Notes under the pieces: generated by a model
What the model saw: the letters and a program-made list of their open reading frames with translations, nothing else
What the model was told of the DNA's origin: nothing
Database searches by the model: none
In this document: positions 38,201 through 47,748 of the stretch, in pieces
Numbering within the stretch: position 1 is the stretch's first letter
How the letters are laid out: each line of letters starts with the position of its first letter
Assembly (NCBI GenBank): GCA_051294375.1
Contig: CM119263.1
Coordinates: forward strand, 14,586,414-14,650,413
Reading direction: 5' to 3'
Length of the DNA: 64,000 nt
From: Paraspadella gotoi
Taxonomy: Eukaryota > Chaetognatha
Translations under genes and position numbers: made by a program

Positions 38201-41200
38201 TTTTACGAGTTACATCCCAATTCAAATTTTTTTTTAATAAAAACACAGAGAGAGAGAGAGAGAGAAAAGAAAGAAATCAAATGGCGGCAGCAGCAGAAGC
38301 AGCAGGAGAAAAGAGAGAAAAAGAGAGAGCCCCTGCAGAGCCAGCTGCAGACTCAAAGGCAGCAGCAAAAGCAGCAGGGAAAATAGAGAAAAAGAATAAA
38401 CCCTGCAGAGCCAGCTGGAGACTCGTTTTTTTCCCTATGATTATGAATCAGTGAATAGGGAAAGAGAGAGGGAGAGAGACATGTAATTAAAAGAAAAAAG
38501 AGAGAGAGAGAAATATGAAAAAAAAATTTTGTTTGTTTTGATAAAACATAAACAAAACATTTTATACTGTCCAGACTCAATTTTAAGCACATCGATGATG
38601 AGAAGCTGTATATAAATATTTCAGCTTCATAAACCCAAATTTAATCATAAAAAAGGCCATCTATAATTTGGAACGCCGACGAGGACGACGCCGACGACGC
38701 CACTTATGCGCAAAAGTGTTACAATATCGTCGCAAACGCTCAGCGATTGCGACGATAAAAAGTTGACGTGAATTTTTATTATTATGCCTACTCATAAATG
38801 TTTTAATGAATCAATTAATTAATTGATTAATTAATTAACGTGAAAACATTTTGCAAGTTAAAAAATGGTGCAAGTTGGAAAAAAGATGCAAGTTGAAAAA
38901 ATGATGCAAGTTAAAAAAATTATGCATGTATTGGCGAAGTCATTGGTTTGGTATGGTACGATCTGTTCTGATCAGTAAGGATCACAAATTGATATAATTA
39001 TCGTGATTTATCATCTGATTAGCCGATTACCGCTTTATTATCGTAGGCCGATACGACATCGTTTGCTCAAACTTGTTAAAATATAAGTGCTCAATTGTGA
39101 TTCCAAATTTTCACTTCACTCTATTGTTCATTGATCATTAAGGCGTAGTGAAAGTTGCATACGAAAATTCTAAAAAGTCAATTATGAACAACATACCATC
39201 AGTGAACATTAATTTGTAAAAAAAATTAATTTATGTTTTTTAATTTTCGCAGTAGGCTATATTTATATATAGTACTATCCTTATAAAATCGAAAAAATTT
39301 CAAAATAGGCTTTTCTTAATTTTGATTGCAGATTTGAATTCCTCGACAAAAGTTGATGAAAGAAAATATAAATCATTTTTAAAAATTCTTTCATTAAGTG
39401 GGTTAAAAATTAAAAAAACTATATTTAATATATAAAAAGTTAATTTTCAGCTTAAAATATAGCCTTTTCTAATTTTTGACCCACTTAATGAAGGAATTTT
39501 TCAAAAAGAGTTATATTTCTTTTATCAACTTTTTATGACGAATCCAAATCTGCAAAAAAATGTTTAAAAAAACTGTTTTGAAATTTTAACATTTATTGGT
39601 TTAGTACTAGTATAAATATGGCTTACTGCGTAAATTGTAAAATTTATTCTAAATTTTTTTATTATTACTTTTAGAATTTTAATTAAAGTTGAATTTAGGA
39701 ATTTTACTACGCCTTATTGATCATTGATCAAATAACTTTCTTACCCAAGCATATTCTTCACGAGAGCTAGACCTGCCGCCGGCGTTATCTGTGCCTCGAC
39801 CGCGGAATTTCCTGTAGTCACGGCTGTCGCTGACTGCCGTGATTCGCCGCGGGATTCTGCGGCGCCTAATAAGAAAAGAAAAGAGGCATTTTATAAATCT
39901 TCCCGCTGTTGCACATTTTAATCTTCAAGTATCTCACTGGCAAGACCAGCTTGGTTAGCGGTGGCGATGCTGGATCTGCCAGCGGCGGGGGTGGAGGAGA
40001 TAGCAGACAATTGAGGTAAGCTACTCGGTCCCGGAAATCCGTAAAGATCGGCGACAGAGATTGAACCAAAACGTTCGGAGGGACAAACTGCAAGCAATGA
40101 ATCGTCAACGTTGCGAGTCAGAAAATTTAGTTTGAAATGAACAGTTTGCTTGCCTCCTTGTCCATGTTGGGATTTTTGCAAGCGTCGATGCGGCGGGTTA
40201 AGGTGGAAAGTGACTCGTGAAGTTTTTGCGACTGGCGATTGCTGTGAGCAACTTCCGATTTTATCTTGACCTGCAATGAACCAAGAAATGTTAAAGTCAC
40301 CATAAATTATGGCATAATTTACTATTTAAATCATTCGTCCAAAAACCTGCGTATTAGTAATCCAGCGGCCGAGTTTCTCTATAAAGAGAAGATCGACAGT
40401 ATGGTGCTTGAAGCGATCCTCGAATTTGCTGACGATGTCGGAGATCTGCTCCTGACGTCGTCCCTCGAGACCTTCCAAGTCAGCCATTACGGAAGTTTCC
40501 GTTTGATTGATACGCTAAAACGATTTGAAAAATGTCGAAGGGTATATAACTTGCAGTTAGCGAAGATTATATAGGTAACCTGGGTAAGATCTTATGTAAA
40601 TTTTCGCTATAGAAATTACTGTGCTAAGTAAAAAAAACCTGGGTAAGTTTTTCCAGTTTTTTCCTGAAGTCCTCGATCTCCTCCGGACAGTAGTTTCCTC
40701 CATCGGAAAAAAGCTTAAAGGATCTGACGAATTTTGCATTGGACTCCCGCATTCGCTGAAAAAGATTACACTTTCTAAATTAAAACCATTATTGTACAAA
40801 TTGTCGTCGACGCTTACTTGCAAGGTTTCGTCCAGCTTCTTTCGGTATTCTCGAAGAGAAGTTCTTATCTGGTTCATAAACTTTATTTGTAAATTTTGCA
40901 ATTGGTTCTGCAGCGCAACCAGCCTTCGAAACAAAGATAAAACAAAATTAAATGAGTTTAACTTTAAAAAAAAAAAAACCTGGAAAAAATATTAAAGACC
41001 AACTTTGAACTCTTGGTGGCCTCGACGAAGACCGACTCTAAATTATCGATGTTAACTTTGAACTGATCCACGATTTTCTGATGCTCCTGAGTGAGATCAT
41101 TGAATTGCACCTTGATGTCCGCTAACGCGTTAGCGACACCCTGCAAATTGGCGAGAATGATAATCATTCATTTTCATTTATAGAGAGTTTACTGCAACGT

Positions 41201-44200
41201 GCCTTTGAATGTCGCGTGACGCGTTCCTGATGAAGGACAAGTTCAGCAGCTCGTACGTGATGCACGTCCACCTCGGCGCGCTTGAAACGCGGCTCATGTA
41301 GATGGAGCTAAAATTTAAAAGGTGGGAAAATTTATTGATTTCAATTTAAGCTATTGCTTTAATAGTAGGAGCTCCCAGCTTCCGACGTTCAAGCAAGACA
41401 ATTCGAATAAAAACAAAAAGCGATTCGTTAAAATTAAAGATATTCTAGTAACGGTAAGACGGGAACCAACCGGACGCTATGAGGTGTGTGTATTTGTCCA
41501 TGGGCATTGTATTTCGAAAACAAGAACGGTAACTTCAATGTTTTACGCCGCAGTAACTCTCTTTTACGCGTATTTCGGGGTTATCACGTGACAACAGTGA
41601 CAAGTCAAGCAGTAGCAGTCACAGTGTTAATGAGCATTCGACAATCACTGCATCGGAGCAACAACAAAAGAGGAACCAAATGTTATACAAAATATGCTAC
41701 ATTTATTTTACTTATTTATTTATTTATTTTATTTTACTGTAGTTCAACAAGGTAACGTAATTTCACAAGTACAAAACATGTACAAAAAGCATTTATTGAT
41801 ATCTTATTAGTCTGCTAATATTAACTAAAATAACTTAATACTTAGTGAATTATACCGCATTTAATAACTGGTAATGTGATTATATTATTATATCATCGCA
41901 GGAAATGCATTGATCAAGTAGCTTGTTGTGCTTGTCTCGCTTGTCTTTTCTTCTCTCTTGATCAATCAAAGAGGTGGCTTTCCTCACGGAATCGACGGGA
42001 GAGAGACGAGAGAAGAAACGAGGAAGTCTTCAACTTACCCTCAAATAACTAACATCAAAAATTCCAAAGTACATGAACAATTTACTTTGTATTTTGAACC
42101 ATCGTTTTAATCATCAATTATTCTTATCTCTATGGTGGACTAAAATCCGTCAACCGTTCATCAACGGCCATTGGTGCAGAAGGCAAGTCATTCGCCTCCC
42201 AACCCAAAGGTCCGGGGTTCTAGCCCGGTGGTCGCCTAGCTGTTAAGAGGGACGGGGCGCTTAACCCGCCTGTAACACGGTGTAATAGCCTGATCAGAAG
42301 CTGAGGGACTGCTTATATTGAATGGTTCTGTCATTAACACATAACAATGATTACTGTCTTTTCATCTCCTCCTTTATCTGTGTAAATAAAACTCCTCTAA
42401 AATATTCATAATAAACCAGGCCGACTTCCTCCGTTGTGATGGCAGCTTTGGGATTCGGAGACACGCCTCCAAAGAGACTTGTGATATTTTTAAACAATCA
42501 TGAGACTGCACAAGTATGATACATCTACACCAAGATCTTATGGTCCCATACCTTCCTACCAAATATGAACTTAATAAATGAAATATTATTAACCTTAATA
42601 ACGTAAATGGGATAGAACGACGGACAGACATATACCGACCGACCGCCACCCAAGTATCTTATAGAGTTGATCCGCGACTACACGCTGCGTAACTTAAAAT
42701 TTTCGCCTCTAAATCACGCTACTCGTAGAATGAGAAAGAAGAAGAGAATGCAAAAAAACCCAAAAAAAGCAGAAAATGGGCTCGCATTTTTGCAAATTTC
42801 CAATGTGCCTTGTTTACCTTCAAGTCCAATTCGCTGTTTAGCTCTTCTATCTTGGAAGCCACAATCGTGTTCGACCTTTCAATGGCTTCCGTGGGCCAGT
42901 TGTCGAGATGATCCAAAAATCCTTGCCTTAATCTAAAATAAAGTATTTCGGAGCCGTAACCTCTCTAATTCTTAATACCTAGGGGTGAAGTGAAAATTGC
43001 ACAAACGGATAATAAACAAGGCAAACTCACCTTTTTCTCAAATCCTCGTATTCGTTAGTCGTGATGATGACGTTGTCTAGTACGTGTGACGCTATCTCGA
43101 TTGCCGCCGCAACGTCAGGACTCAAGTCTGGCGCCTCGTCCTCTTCTTCAGACACCTTCTCGTCCACGAGAGTGGCACCGTCGCCCTCCGCTTCCTTTTA
43201 TATTAAACGAATGCAACAATTGAGGTGACGCGAAGGGTGTAGGCGAAAAAAAACAAAGCATTTACCTTAGCGCTTGATTTTGAACCGACTTTCGATGCGG
43301 AAGCGGCGACGGTGCTACTTCTCCTGAAATAGGTGAAACCCTGCCGGTTAAATAACCTCGACGAATAGAATACTACTGCAGAAAGTCCGATTTGGGTCAC
43401 CTGGAATCGACGCTGGCGCCAGGAGTTTTCGATGTTCGCGATCCCGTTTCGGACACTTCTCTCTTTGGAGCCTCTCCCAAAATGTAGAACAAATGACCTT
43501 GAAAAAAATGGAGGAAGAGAAATAATAGCATTAAAAGAGATTTCCATTTGGCCATCACCATTTTACCAAACTACCTTTGGCAGTCGTAATGGTTTCCAAA
43601 ATAATATGTTCCAACATAAGTTCGGATCGGTCCAGGGTGCCGAGCGGATTCGTTTCCGCAGTGCCATCTGGACTTTCTAAAGAACAGTCAGGAAAAATTT
43701 ACTAGACGATCATAAAAACTCCTTAAATCTAGTAAGCGGCTATTGTACCTTGAGGGGCAGCGGCGGCAATCTCCGCATCGCGTTTTTCCTGTGCGATCTC
43801 CAATGGGCTCTTTCGGCTGAGCCCGAAAAAAGAAGTCACGTCCCCTTCGTACTTGTCCAGTTCCTTCTGGCAGGCGGCCGGGTAAGCTTGCACGAGTTCC
43901 ATTTGGCCAATGTGAAAGGTTTCGTAACTGTGGAGTAGATTCAATAGTCAACGCGAATAACCTCTCATATAAGTTCCCCCAATTTCAGCAAGGGATTTCC
44001 CACCATTCTTTAATCTTCTCGAGGATAGAACAGACAATTTTGAGGTTTTCAGTAAGCGCCGCCTCGGTCGCCTCCTGTCGCAAACGGTCCAACTGCTGGT
44101 CCAGATGCGCCTCCTTATCTTGGTTAGCGCCTTCGTGCTCTTTTCGCGTACTTTCGAGCTTTTCCACGAGCTGGCGTTCGGCGCGAGTGAGCGCCACCTC

Positions 44201-46870
44201 GTGATTGTCCCAAGCGTTGGCCGTTCCTTGCGCGTAGGAAAACAATTCCTTGATCTCATTTTCCTGAAAAACGCGCCAGGGAACAATTGCTTCATGCTTA
44301 ATGAAATACAACAGTTTCCCATTACTAGTTTTTCCGTTTTTAAGCGTCTACCTGTGCCGCGACGTGTTCTTCAAACTTCTTGTCCATATCTTCTAGCACC
44401 TTTTCCAGCGCCTTCTGTTTCTCCCCAATAACCGGAAGTAGTTCTTCCTCGACTGTTGTTCGCATAGCATCCTCGTCAGTGATGCCCATAGCGCGCCAGG
44501 AAGCTTCAATGCGAGCCACTTCTTCCAAACATTTTTGGCATACCTGCGAGGAAGAATACATGTAATTATTATTATGTGGTTTATGGTTTTCTAGGTTATG
44601 TTACGACATTAACATTCTTACCTTTTCATATTCCTTATGTAGTTCTTGTAAGTACTTCTGATTCAAGATGTCCATTTCCTTATTTAATGAGAGCAACGTT
44701 TCATGCCAATCGTAGATCTTTTGTTTAGTCGTGTTAGGTGGACGGAATGTGATTAGTTCGTTCATGACGGCCATCTATAGTAAGACAAAATGACAATAAC
44801 GGAGTTGTCTAAAAAAGCTGAAAAGATTTTACATATAAAATCTTTATCACATAGTAGTAATAAGATAATATACAAAATATAACCAGGTCCAACCTGCTTA
44901 GCTCTGTGTTCCCTCTGATCCTCAAACATCCTACTCAAGACCTCAGCGACTCCGGGCGGATTGACGATGTCATCCGCTGCCACGAACTCGGCAAATTCGG
45001 CAACCGACGCAGCCATTTTAGCGCGGCGCCAATCCTCCATCCGCTTTTGCCAAAGGCGGTGTTGGTATTTCTCACGCTACGCGGTAAATGAAGTAATTTT
45101 TATCCAATGATTGCAAAAGCCAAAAAGGGAATAATATTTTATTAATACTTCTATGTCAGCCGTCATGAGCCTCGAGTAGAGGTCTGCATAGGCGCGTTTG
45201 TTGTTGACGACTGTTCCGTTAATTATCTGCGACTCTTGGTCCAGAATGCGGCTGACATCGTCGGGCATCAAGTGGGCGATTCCTTGCAGGATTCCACTGA
45301 AGTTGGTGAAAATATCGCGAATCTTGGCGATACGCTCCGTTTCTAGTCTGTTGACATGGTTTGGGACGGGTATGGAATACTATGGATGAAATATGAAACA
45401 TCACAAATATATTTTTACTCACTTTTGAAGCATGGCGTCGAGCTTTTCTATGGCTTGGCGCCGGATTTCCGATTGCTTCTCGACCTCTTCCCTGAAAAAA
45501 AAAGTATGTATTAAATTATACATCTTCGATATATAATCTTCCCATCCTAGACTAACTTTAAAGATTGATTTAAAACTCCTCCTTTTCCATTAACTTGTTT
45601 AACTTTTTAACTTTTTTAAACTTTTTTAAACCATTCAATAAAAAGAAAGAAAGATTCGAAGTCTTTTTTCTCTTACCAAACTTGAAGGATGTCACTAAGC
45701 TGCAGTGACATAAGTTCTTCGTCGTCGTCGATTCGCACGAGAAACCCTTCGATTAAATGGTCATTTTCAGTTAAAAACGACATCAGGTCTTCACCGGCTG
45801 TGGTAACTTGTGGCTCCACCTCCTACGGTAAAAAAGGGAAAACGTCTTAAAACTATTACAGTTACTGATATGACTGATTTTTACCATAACGATAAAGTTC
45901 GCCACGAAGTTTTGTAAACACTGAACAGTGAACACTGATCAATAGTAAGGAAATAAAATAAGATAATGGCGGTCAGAAAAAGTTTACAATATCGTATACT
46001 AACGGCGCTAATAGCAGCGAGGTCCTGCCGCATGTCTTCGACGGCGGCCTCGTGACGCTCCTTGCGACTGGCGGCGATCTTGGCGCTGATTCCGTCGCCG
46101 GCACCGGCGTCCGGGATCGGGGGCAAGGCGTCCGGCAACCCGCGAACACGTCGTCGCTCCTCGGACGAGGTTGCCGTCGCCAACACCTCTTCCGACTTGA
46201 GGGAGCGCTTGTAAAGAATAGGGTTTTCTGGAGTAGGAGGATTATAGATTATTCAAATGGAGTTCATTGTAAATAAAATATGTAAGTAACCTGTGACGCC
46301 ATCGTTGGGAAGAGCGTTCATCCATGATTTCTGTCGTTCGGTAAGAAACGCTCCGAGATTGTTTTGTATCAGTGGAATTTGGCCGGTCGAGCCGGAGTTG
46401 TTGGCTAAAAGAGAAAAACGTGCGAGTACCCGGCCCAAGAATCGTTTTAATTACTTTAGATGGGCGTACCATTAAAGAAGTTCCTGTTGGCTCCACATTC
46501 GCTTAGCTTTGAGTTTTCTCTGCTGACTCTGTCCTCTTGGGTCTTGTGAAGAGCCTTTACCAACTGTACCTCGGCATCGAAAATTTGCTTGTAGACTTGC
46601 CCACTTGGCACCACGTGTACAGTAGCCGCAGATTTCTTAATAATGATAATACTGTAAATCATTCGGTTAATGTCGTAAATGGCCGCAAAATTTTAATAGT
46701 GCAGCACGTTGGACAAATCCTTGTCCTACTCAATTAATTACTTACTTAATTACTAATTTAAATGAGAATTACCCGGATTTTAAGAGGACGCAACTTCGTA
46801 GGATTTTTCTTTAATTTTCTAGCTTGGTTTCCAGCATCAGTTGCTTTTATTGTATTTGTGTTTATCATGA
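12308..46870 (-). CDS. CCDC180: CCDC180-like coiled-coil protein (DUF4455/DUF4456), about 43 exons
   Basis: Exons followed by phase: 46870-46773, 46635-46470, 46404-46291, 46227-46004, 45822-45677, 45491-45423, 45347-45149, 45076-44894, 44774-44622, 44543-44352, 44263-44004, 43927-43749, 43676-43575, 43497-43401, 43323-43266, 43194-43031, 42932-42818, 41307-41203, 41140-40980, 40923-40818, 40755-40639, 40514-40347, 40270-40154, 40087-39938, 39865-39745, 29056-29010, 28701-28675, 28483-28307, 28013-27975, 27862-27718, 27182-27136, 27074-26954, 26742-26676, about 25890-25851, 25740-25661, 25569-25376, 24251-24045, 23189-23052, 22928-22817, 15358-15071, 14957-14824, 13482-13381, 12460-12308. About 1.9 k residues, mostly Glu/Lys/Gln helices. 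LHLHEPRFKRAEVDVHHVRA, FKLFSDGGN-CPEEIE-F and ENEIKELFSYAQG recall vertebrate CCDC180, a protein of motile cilia and testis. Cytosolic, no signal or membrane segment. Uncertain: frame between 40087-39938 and its neighbours, and the missing AG before the exon at 25890. Two GC donors (41203, 40154). Confidence 0.8.
13681..13833 (-). mobile_element. 153-bp imperfect palindrome with hammerhead-like core
   Basis: TTTAGAGATTGACAAA at the left and its complement at the right end (TTTGTCAATCTCTAAA), continued inward by GCAACGAATTTTATTTA arms. The minus-strand centre (13769-13735) reads CTGATGA, an extra A, GGCTTG-loop-CAAGTC, then GAAACATGTC. After cleavage at that C, TGTTT could pair with AAACG just upstream of CTGATGA, giving a helix I that the palindrome prolongs. 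The right end touches an assembly gap (13834-13843), so the true end may be missing. Confidence 0.6.
13834..13843. other. Assembly gap (10 N)
   Basis: Ten Ns directly abut the end of the 13681-13833 palindrome, where hairpin DNA would hinder assembly. Confidence 0.99.
14241..14807. mobile_element. hAT-type MITE, 567 bp, with 8-bp TSD
   Basis: Ends TAAGGCGTAGT and ACTACGCCTTA are inverted repeats, and much of the interior is self-complementary (for example GGATAGTACTATATATAAA and the TTTTTAATTTTTAAAAA region). It is flanked by GTACATAG at 14233-14240 and 14808-14815. An 8-bp duplication is the hAT hallmark. No transposase frame. It lies in the CCDC180-like intron just after exon 14957-14824: only 16 intron bases, including one TSD copy, separate exon and element. 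Confidence 0.88.
15359..17494. other. Left part of the large CCDC180-like intron
   Basis: Non-coding apart from the SINE-like sequence. The part just before 17495 should contain the promoter of the nested receptor gene; no convincing core motif was recognised. Confidence 0.5.
15560..15760 (-). repeat. tRNA-derived SINE-like sequence
   Basis: On the minus strand GGGTTCAATTCTC (about 15682-15694) fits a B box and follows a tRNA-like AGCTAGTTCTCGCTTATC. It is one of several tRNA-like repeats in the window, but different in sequence from those at 21.3 and 42.2 kb. Confidence 0.5.
17495..21849 (+). CDS. Unrecognised single-pass receptor with Ig-like domain and Ser/Thr-rich stalk, nested in the CCDC180-like gene
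   Basis: Nine exons, all joining in phase: 17495-17656, 17777-17978, 18570-18675, 18748-18916, 19026-19377, 19500-20312, 20513-20638, 20838-21088, 21498-21849 (TGA); about 840 residues. The start ATG opens a signal peptide (hydrophobic WLRILLLIQTVKTFGA). An N-terminal Cys-containing module (CELRF, FFPCDYG, IRWCGKF) could be CUB-like. Then comes an Ig-like fold with VTFVCYD as B strand and EEQGIYECW as F strand. Next is a long Ser/Thr/Glu-rich stalk with many N-x-S/T sites, a membrane segment (VFILITVCVVAAILATIFLF), a basic RRRQK stop-transfer and an acidic, proline-containing cytoplasmic tail. It lies wholly inside intron 15359-22816 of the opposite-strand gene. I do not recognise the family; a fast-evolving adhesion or immune-type receptor is possible but unproven. 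Confidence 0.78.
21283..21395 (-). repeat. tRNA-like SINE, copy in intron of the nested receptor
   Basis: Near-identical in inverted orientation to 42183-42300. The minus strand carries GGTTCTAGCCC, a B-box match, and both copies have GTTACAGGCGGGTTAAGCGC. It ends in a T-run on the plus strand. Confidence 0.65.
24455..24705 (+). repeat. Dispersed repeat R3, copy 1
   Basis: CTTTCTGTTTAGCCTTTTA, AGATATCTATTTAGCAAACT and AGGGCAGGAAGT recur in the same order at about 61640-61725. Part of the tail (TGTATAGATGCTCCCTCTAT) resembles about 15862-15885. Non-coding, within an intron of the CCDC180-like gene. Confidence 0.6.
25925..26503. mobile_element. Long palindromic MITE with TA ends (Tc1/mariner-like)
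   Basis: CATGGTGACAATTTTACAAG at the left and its complement at the right, flanked by TA on both sides (25923-25924, 26504-26505). The two halves, about 280 bp each, are almost perfect inverted copies around a centre near 26225-26250. A TA duplication suggests Tc1/mariner-type mobilisation. No transposase. It lies just 5' (in gene sense) of the small CCDC180-like exon near 25890 whose acceptor is not visible. Confidence 0.8.
26556..26565. other. Assembly gap (10 N) between duplicated flanks
   Basis: About 35-45 bp on the left (ending ACAAGAGATTACTAACCT) is repeated on the right, also ending ACAAGAGATTACTAACCT at 26592-26609. The gap may be an unmerged contig overlap rather than missing DNA. 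Confidence 0.95.
29374..29592 (+). repeat. DIRS inverted terminal repeat, left
   Basis: Pairs with 34398-34600. Begins with ATTCTTAATCGAAACCC and AACCCCCACGATTAGCC, and ends at GGGAACGCGTCACT. Small indels relative to the right copy show age. Confidence 0.85.
33676..33712 (+). repeat. Internal copy of the DIRS terminus
   Basis: ATTCTCTATTCGAAACCC followed by a C-run and CACATTAGCCT matches the extreme outer 30-odd bases of the right repeat in inverted orientation, and the left repeat in direct orientation. DIRS elements carry an internal complementary region, but that normally lies near the recombinase end, whereas this lies upstream of the Gag-like region. Confidence 0.7.
34398..34600 (-). 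repeat. DIRS inverted terminal repeat, right
   Basis: Complement of the left repeat; outer end GGGTTTCGAATAGAGAAT. A third, short copy of this outer end lies inside the element at 33676-33712. Confidence 0.85.
34989..35024 (-). ncRNA. Hammerhead-like core, best stem II
   Basis: Minus strand: CTGATGA, extra A, a perfect 7-bp stem GACTCTA/TAGAGTC closed by a 4-base loop, then GAAACATGTC. ACATGT is self-complementary: it allows a 2-bp stem III in one molecule or a 6-bp stem between two. Flanks (ACAATG before, CGAAAA after) pair weakly, so helix I is poor. Confidence 0.55.
35462..36085 (-). repeat. Dispersed repeat R1, copy 2
   Basis: Inverted relative to 5645-6250; see that entry for landmarks. 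Lies in the 10.7-kb CCDC180-like intron. Confidence 0.65.
36985..37250 (+). repeat. 265-bp dispersed repeat R4, copy 1
   Basis: Nearly identical, same orientation, to 61768-62042: starts TACTTAAGGGAGTGGTC, includes GATAGGGAAGCCAGGTACT and CAAGATAGCTTAT, ends near TATTGGTTGTAC. No coding potential, no terminal repeats seen. One copy is in the CCDC180-like intron, the other in a CCT6 intron. Confidence 0.8.
37290..37880. repeat. Partial tandem duplication and AAAG-rich tract
   Basis: GGATGAATTGGAATGAAAT... (about 37308-37410) and GGATTGAATGAAATGAAAT... (about 37462-37558) are imperfect copies, each ending with GTGGAAATGAGTTT. Then about 37660-37860 is an AAAG/GAAA-rich simple-sequence tract. 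No gene. Confidence 0.6.
38140..38745 (-). repeat. Dispersed repeat R2, copy 2
   Basis: Inverted relative to 7115-7680. Includes a GA run (38238-38262) and GCAGCAGCAGAAGCAGCAGG simple sequence. Its edge meets the ATCGTCGCAA palindrome at 38726-38756. Confidence 0.7.
39139..39716. mobile_element. hAT-type MITE, 578 bp, second copy with 8-bp TSD
   Basis: Same TAAGGCGTAGT/ACTACGCCTTA ends as 14241-14807 but opposite orientation. Flanked by TTGATCAT at 39131-39138 and 39717-39724. It ends 28 bp before exon 39865-39745 of the CCDC180-like gene in window coordinates, i.e. shortly after that exon's donor in the gene sense. Confidence 0.88.
42183..42300 (+). repeat. tRNA-like SINE, plus-strand copy
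   Basis: GGTTCTAGCCC (about 42216-42226) fits a pol III B box. TTAAGAGGGACGGGGCGCTTAA and CGCCTGTAACACGGTGT match 21283-21395 inverted. It lies in the CCDC180-like intron 41308-42817. Confidence 0.65.
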
Positions 46871-47137
46871 TTTATTGCGTACATGTCTTGCTTTTAATTT
46901 AACAGGAGCTACATACAAAATTTACGGCGGCTTCGTAAATAATCATTGTATAACGGCATTATAATTGTTTAATGCCACATCCAATGTCGCTAATATTTTC
47001 CGAACAGAAGTGTTTGCGTTTCTTAGTAACTAACGACTCATCTATCCTTGGATTTCGAAAAAAAAAAACAAAAGACAATTTGATGAAGAGAAACACCCTC
47101 TATGTCGACTCTATGACGACTGGAAACCTTAACCTTA

Positions 47138-47177
<40 letters not shown>

Positions 47178-47339
47178 GTATATAGAAATCTTTCTACGCA
47201 AAAATAAAAAAAAGACACTGGTAAGGGAAAAAAAACCTTTTTATTACAAATACCTAACCACCCCTAACCCTAACCACCCCTAATCCCTAACCAACCTTAA
47301 CCCAATTAAAAAAATATAACACAAAAATATTTATTTTTT
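46871..47339. other. Region upstream of the CCDC180-like gene
   Basis: Presumed promoter side of the CCDC180-like gene. Contains a (TA)n run at about 47140-47174 and a telomere-like C-rich block at 47250-47312 (CCCCTAACCC, ACCACCCCTAA). No gene. Confidence 0.55.
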
Positions 47340-47609
47340 GTTTACGTACGAATTTTATTAAGAAACATAAATTTCGGACATTTTTTGGCTTCAATGTAAA
47401 CCTTCATCAGCGCAAAAACGAATTGATTTGTAAAAAAAATATTTTCATAGACATTGTGAAAAGTTTGAAAACTTTGAAGAGGGAAAAAGAGAGAAAGAGT
47501 CAGTAAAAATATTTGTTTCACAAATCAATTCATTTTTGCACTGATGAAGGCTTACATTGAAGCTGAAACATGTCCAAAATTTGTTTCTTTATAAAACTCG
47601 TACATAAAC
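47340..47609. mobile_element. 270-bp TIR mini-element with a hammerhead-like core in each arm
   Basis: Left GTTTACGTACGAATTTTAT and right ATAAAACTCGTACATAAAC are imperfect inverted repeats of about 95 bp. Each arm holds a core: minus strand 47410-47377 (CTGATGA ... but AAAAAATGTC, degenerate) and plus strand 47541-47574 (CTGATGA, A, GGCTT/AAGCT stem, GAAACATGTC, good). No coding sequence. Confidence 0.65.
47541..47574 (+). ncRNA. Hammerhead-like core on the plus strand
   Basis: CTGATGA, one extra A, a 5-bp stem (GGCTT/AAGCT, one G-U) with loop ACATTG, then GAAACATGTC. Only one base more than the canonical CUGANGA-helix II-GAAA arrangement. Confidence 0.5.
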
Positions 47610-47748
47610 AAACAATTCATTTTTTACCTGAAACAAAAAAATAGCAATTAAAATAAACTTTAAAAAATTATTATTTATTATAAAATTTGTATTACTTAAC
47701 AAAAAAATACGACGTTACGTTATTTGTTTGAGGTAGAAAATGAAGTTA

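Noticed and set aside
39139-39716. Possibility that the two MITEs are one intramolecular duplication
   Set aside because: Each has its own different 8-bp target duplication, showing independent insertions.
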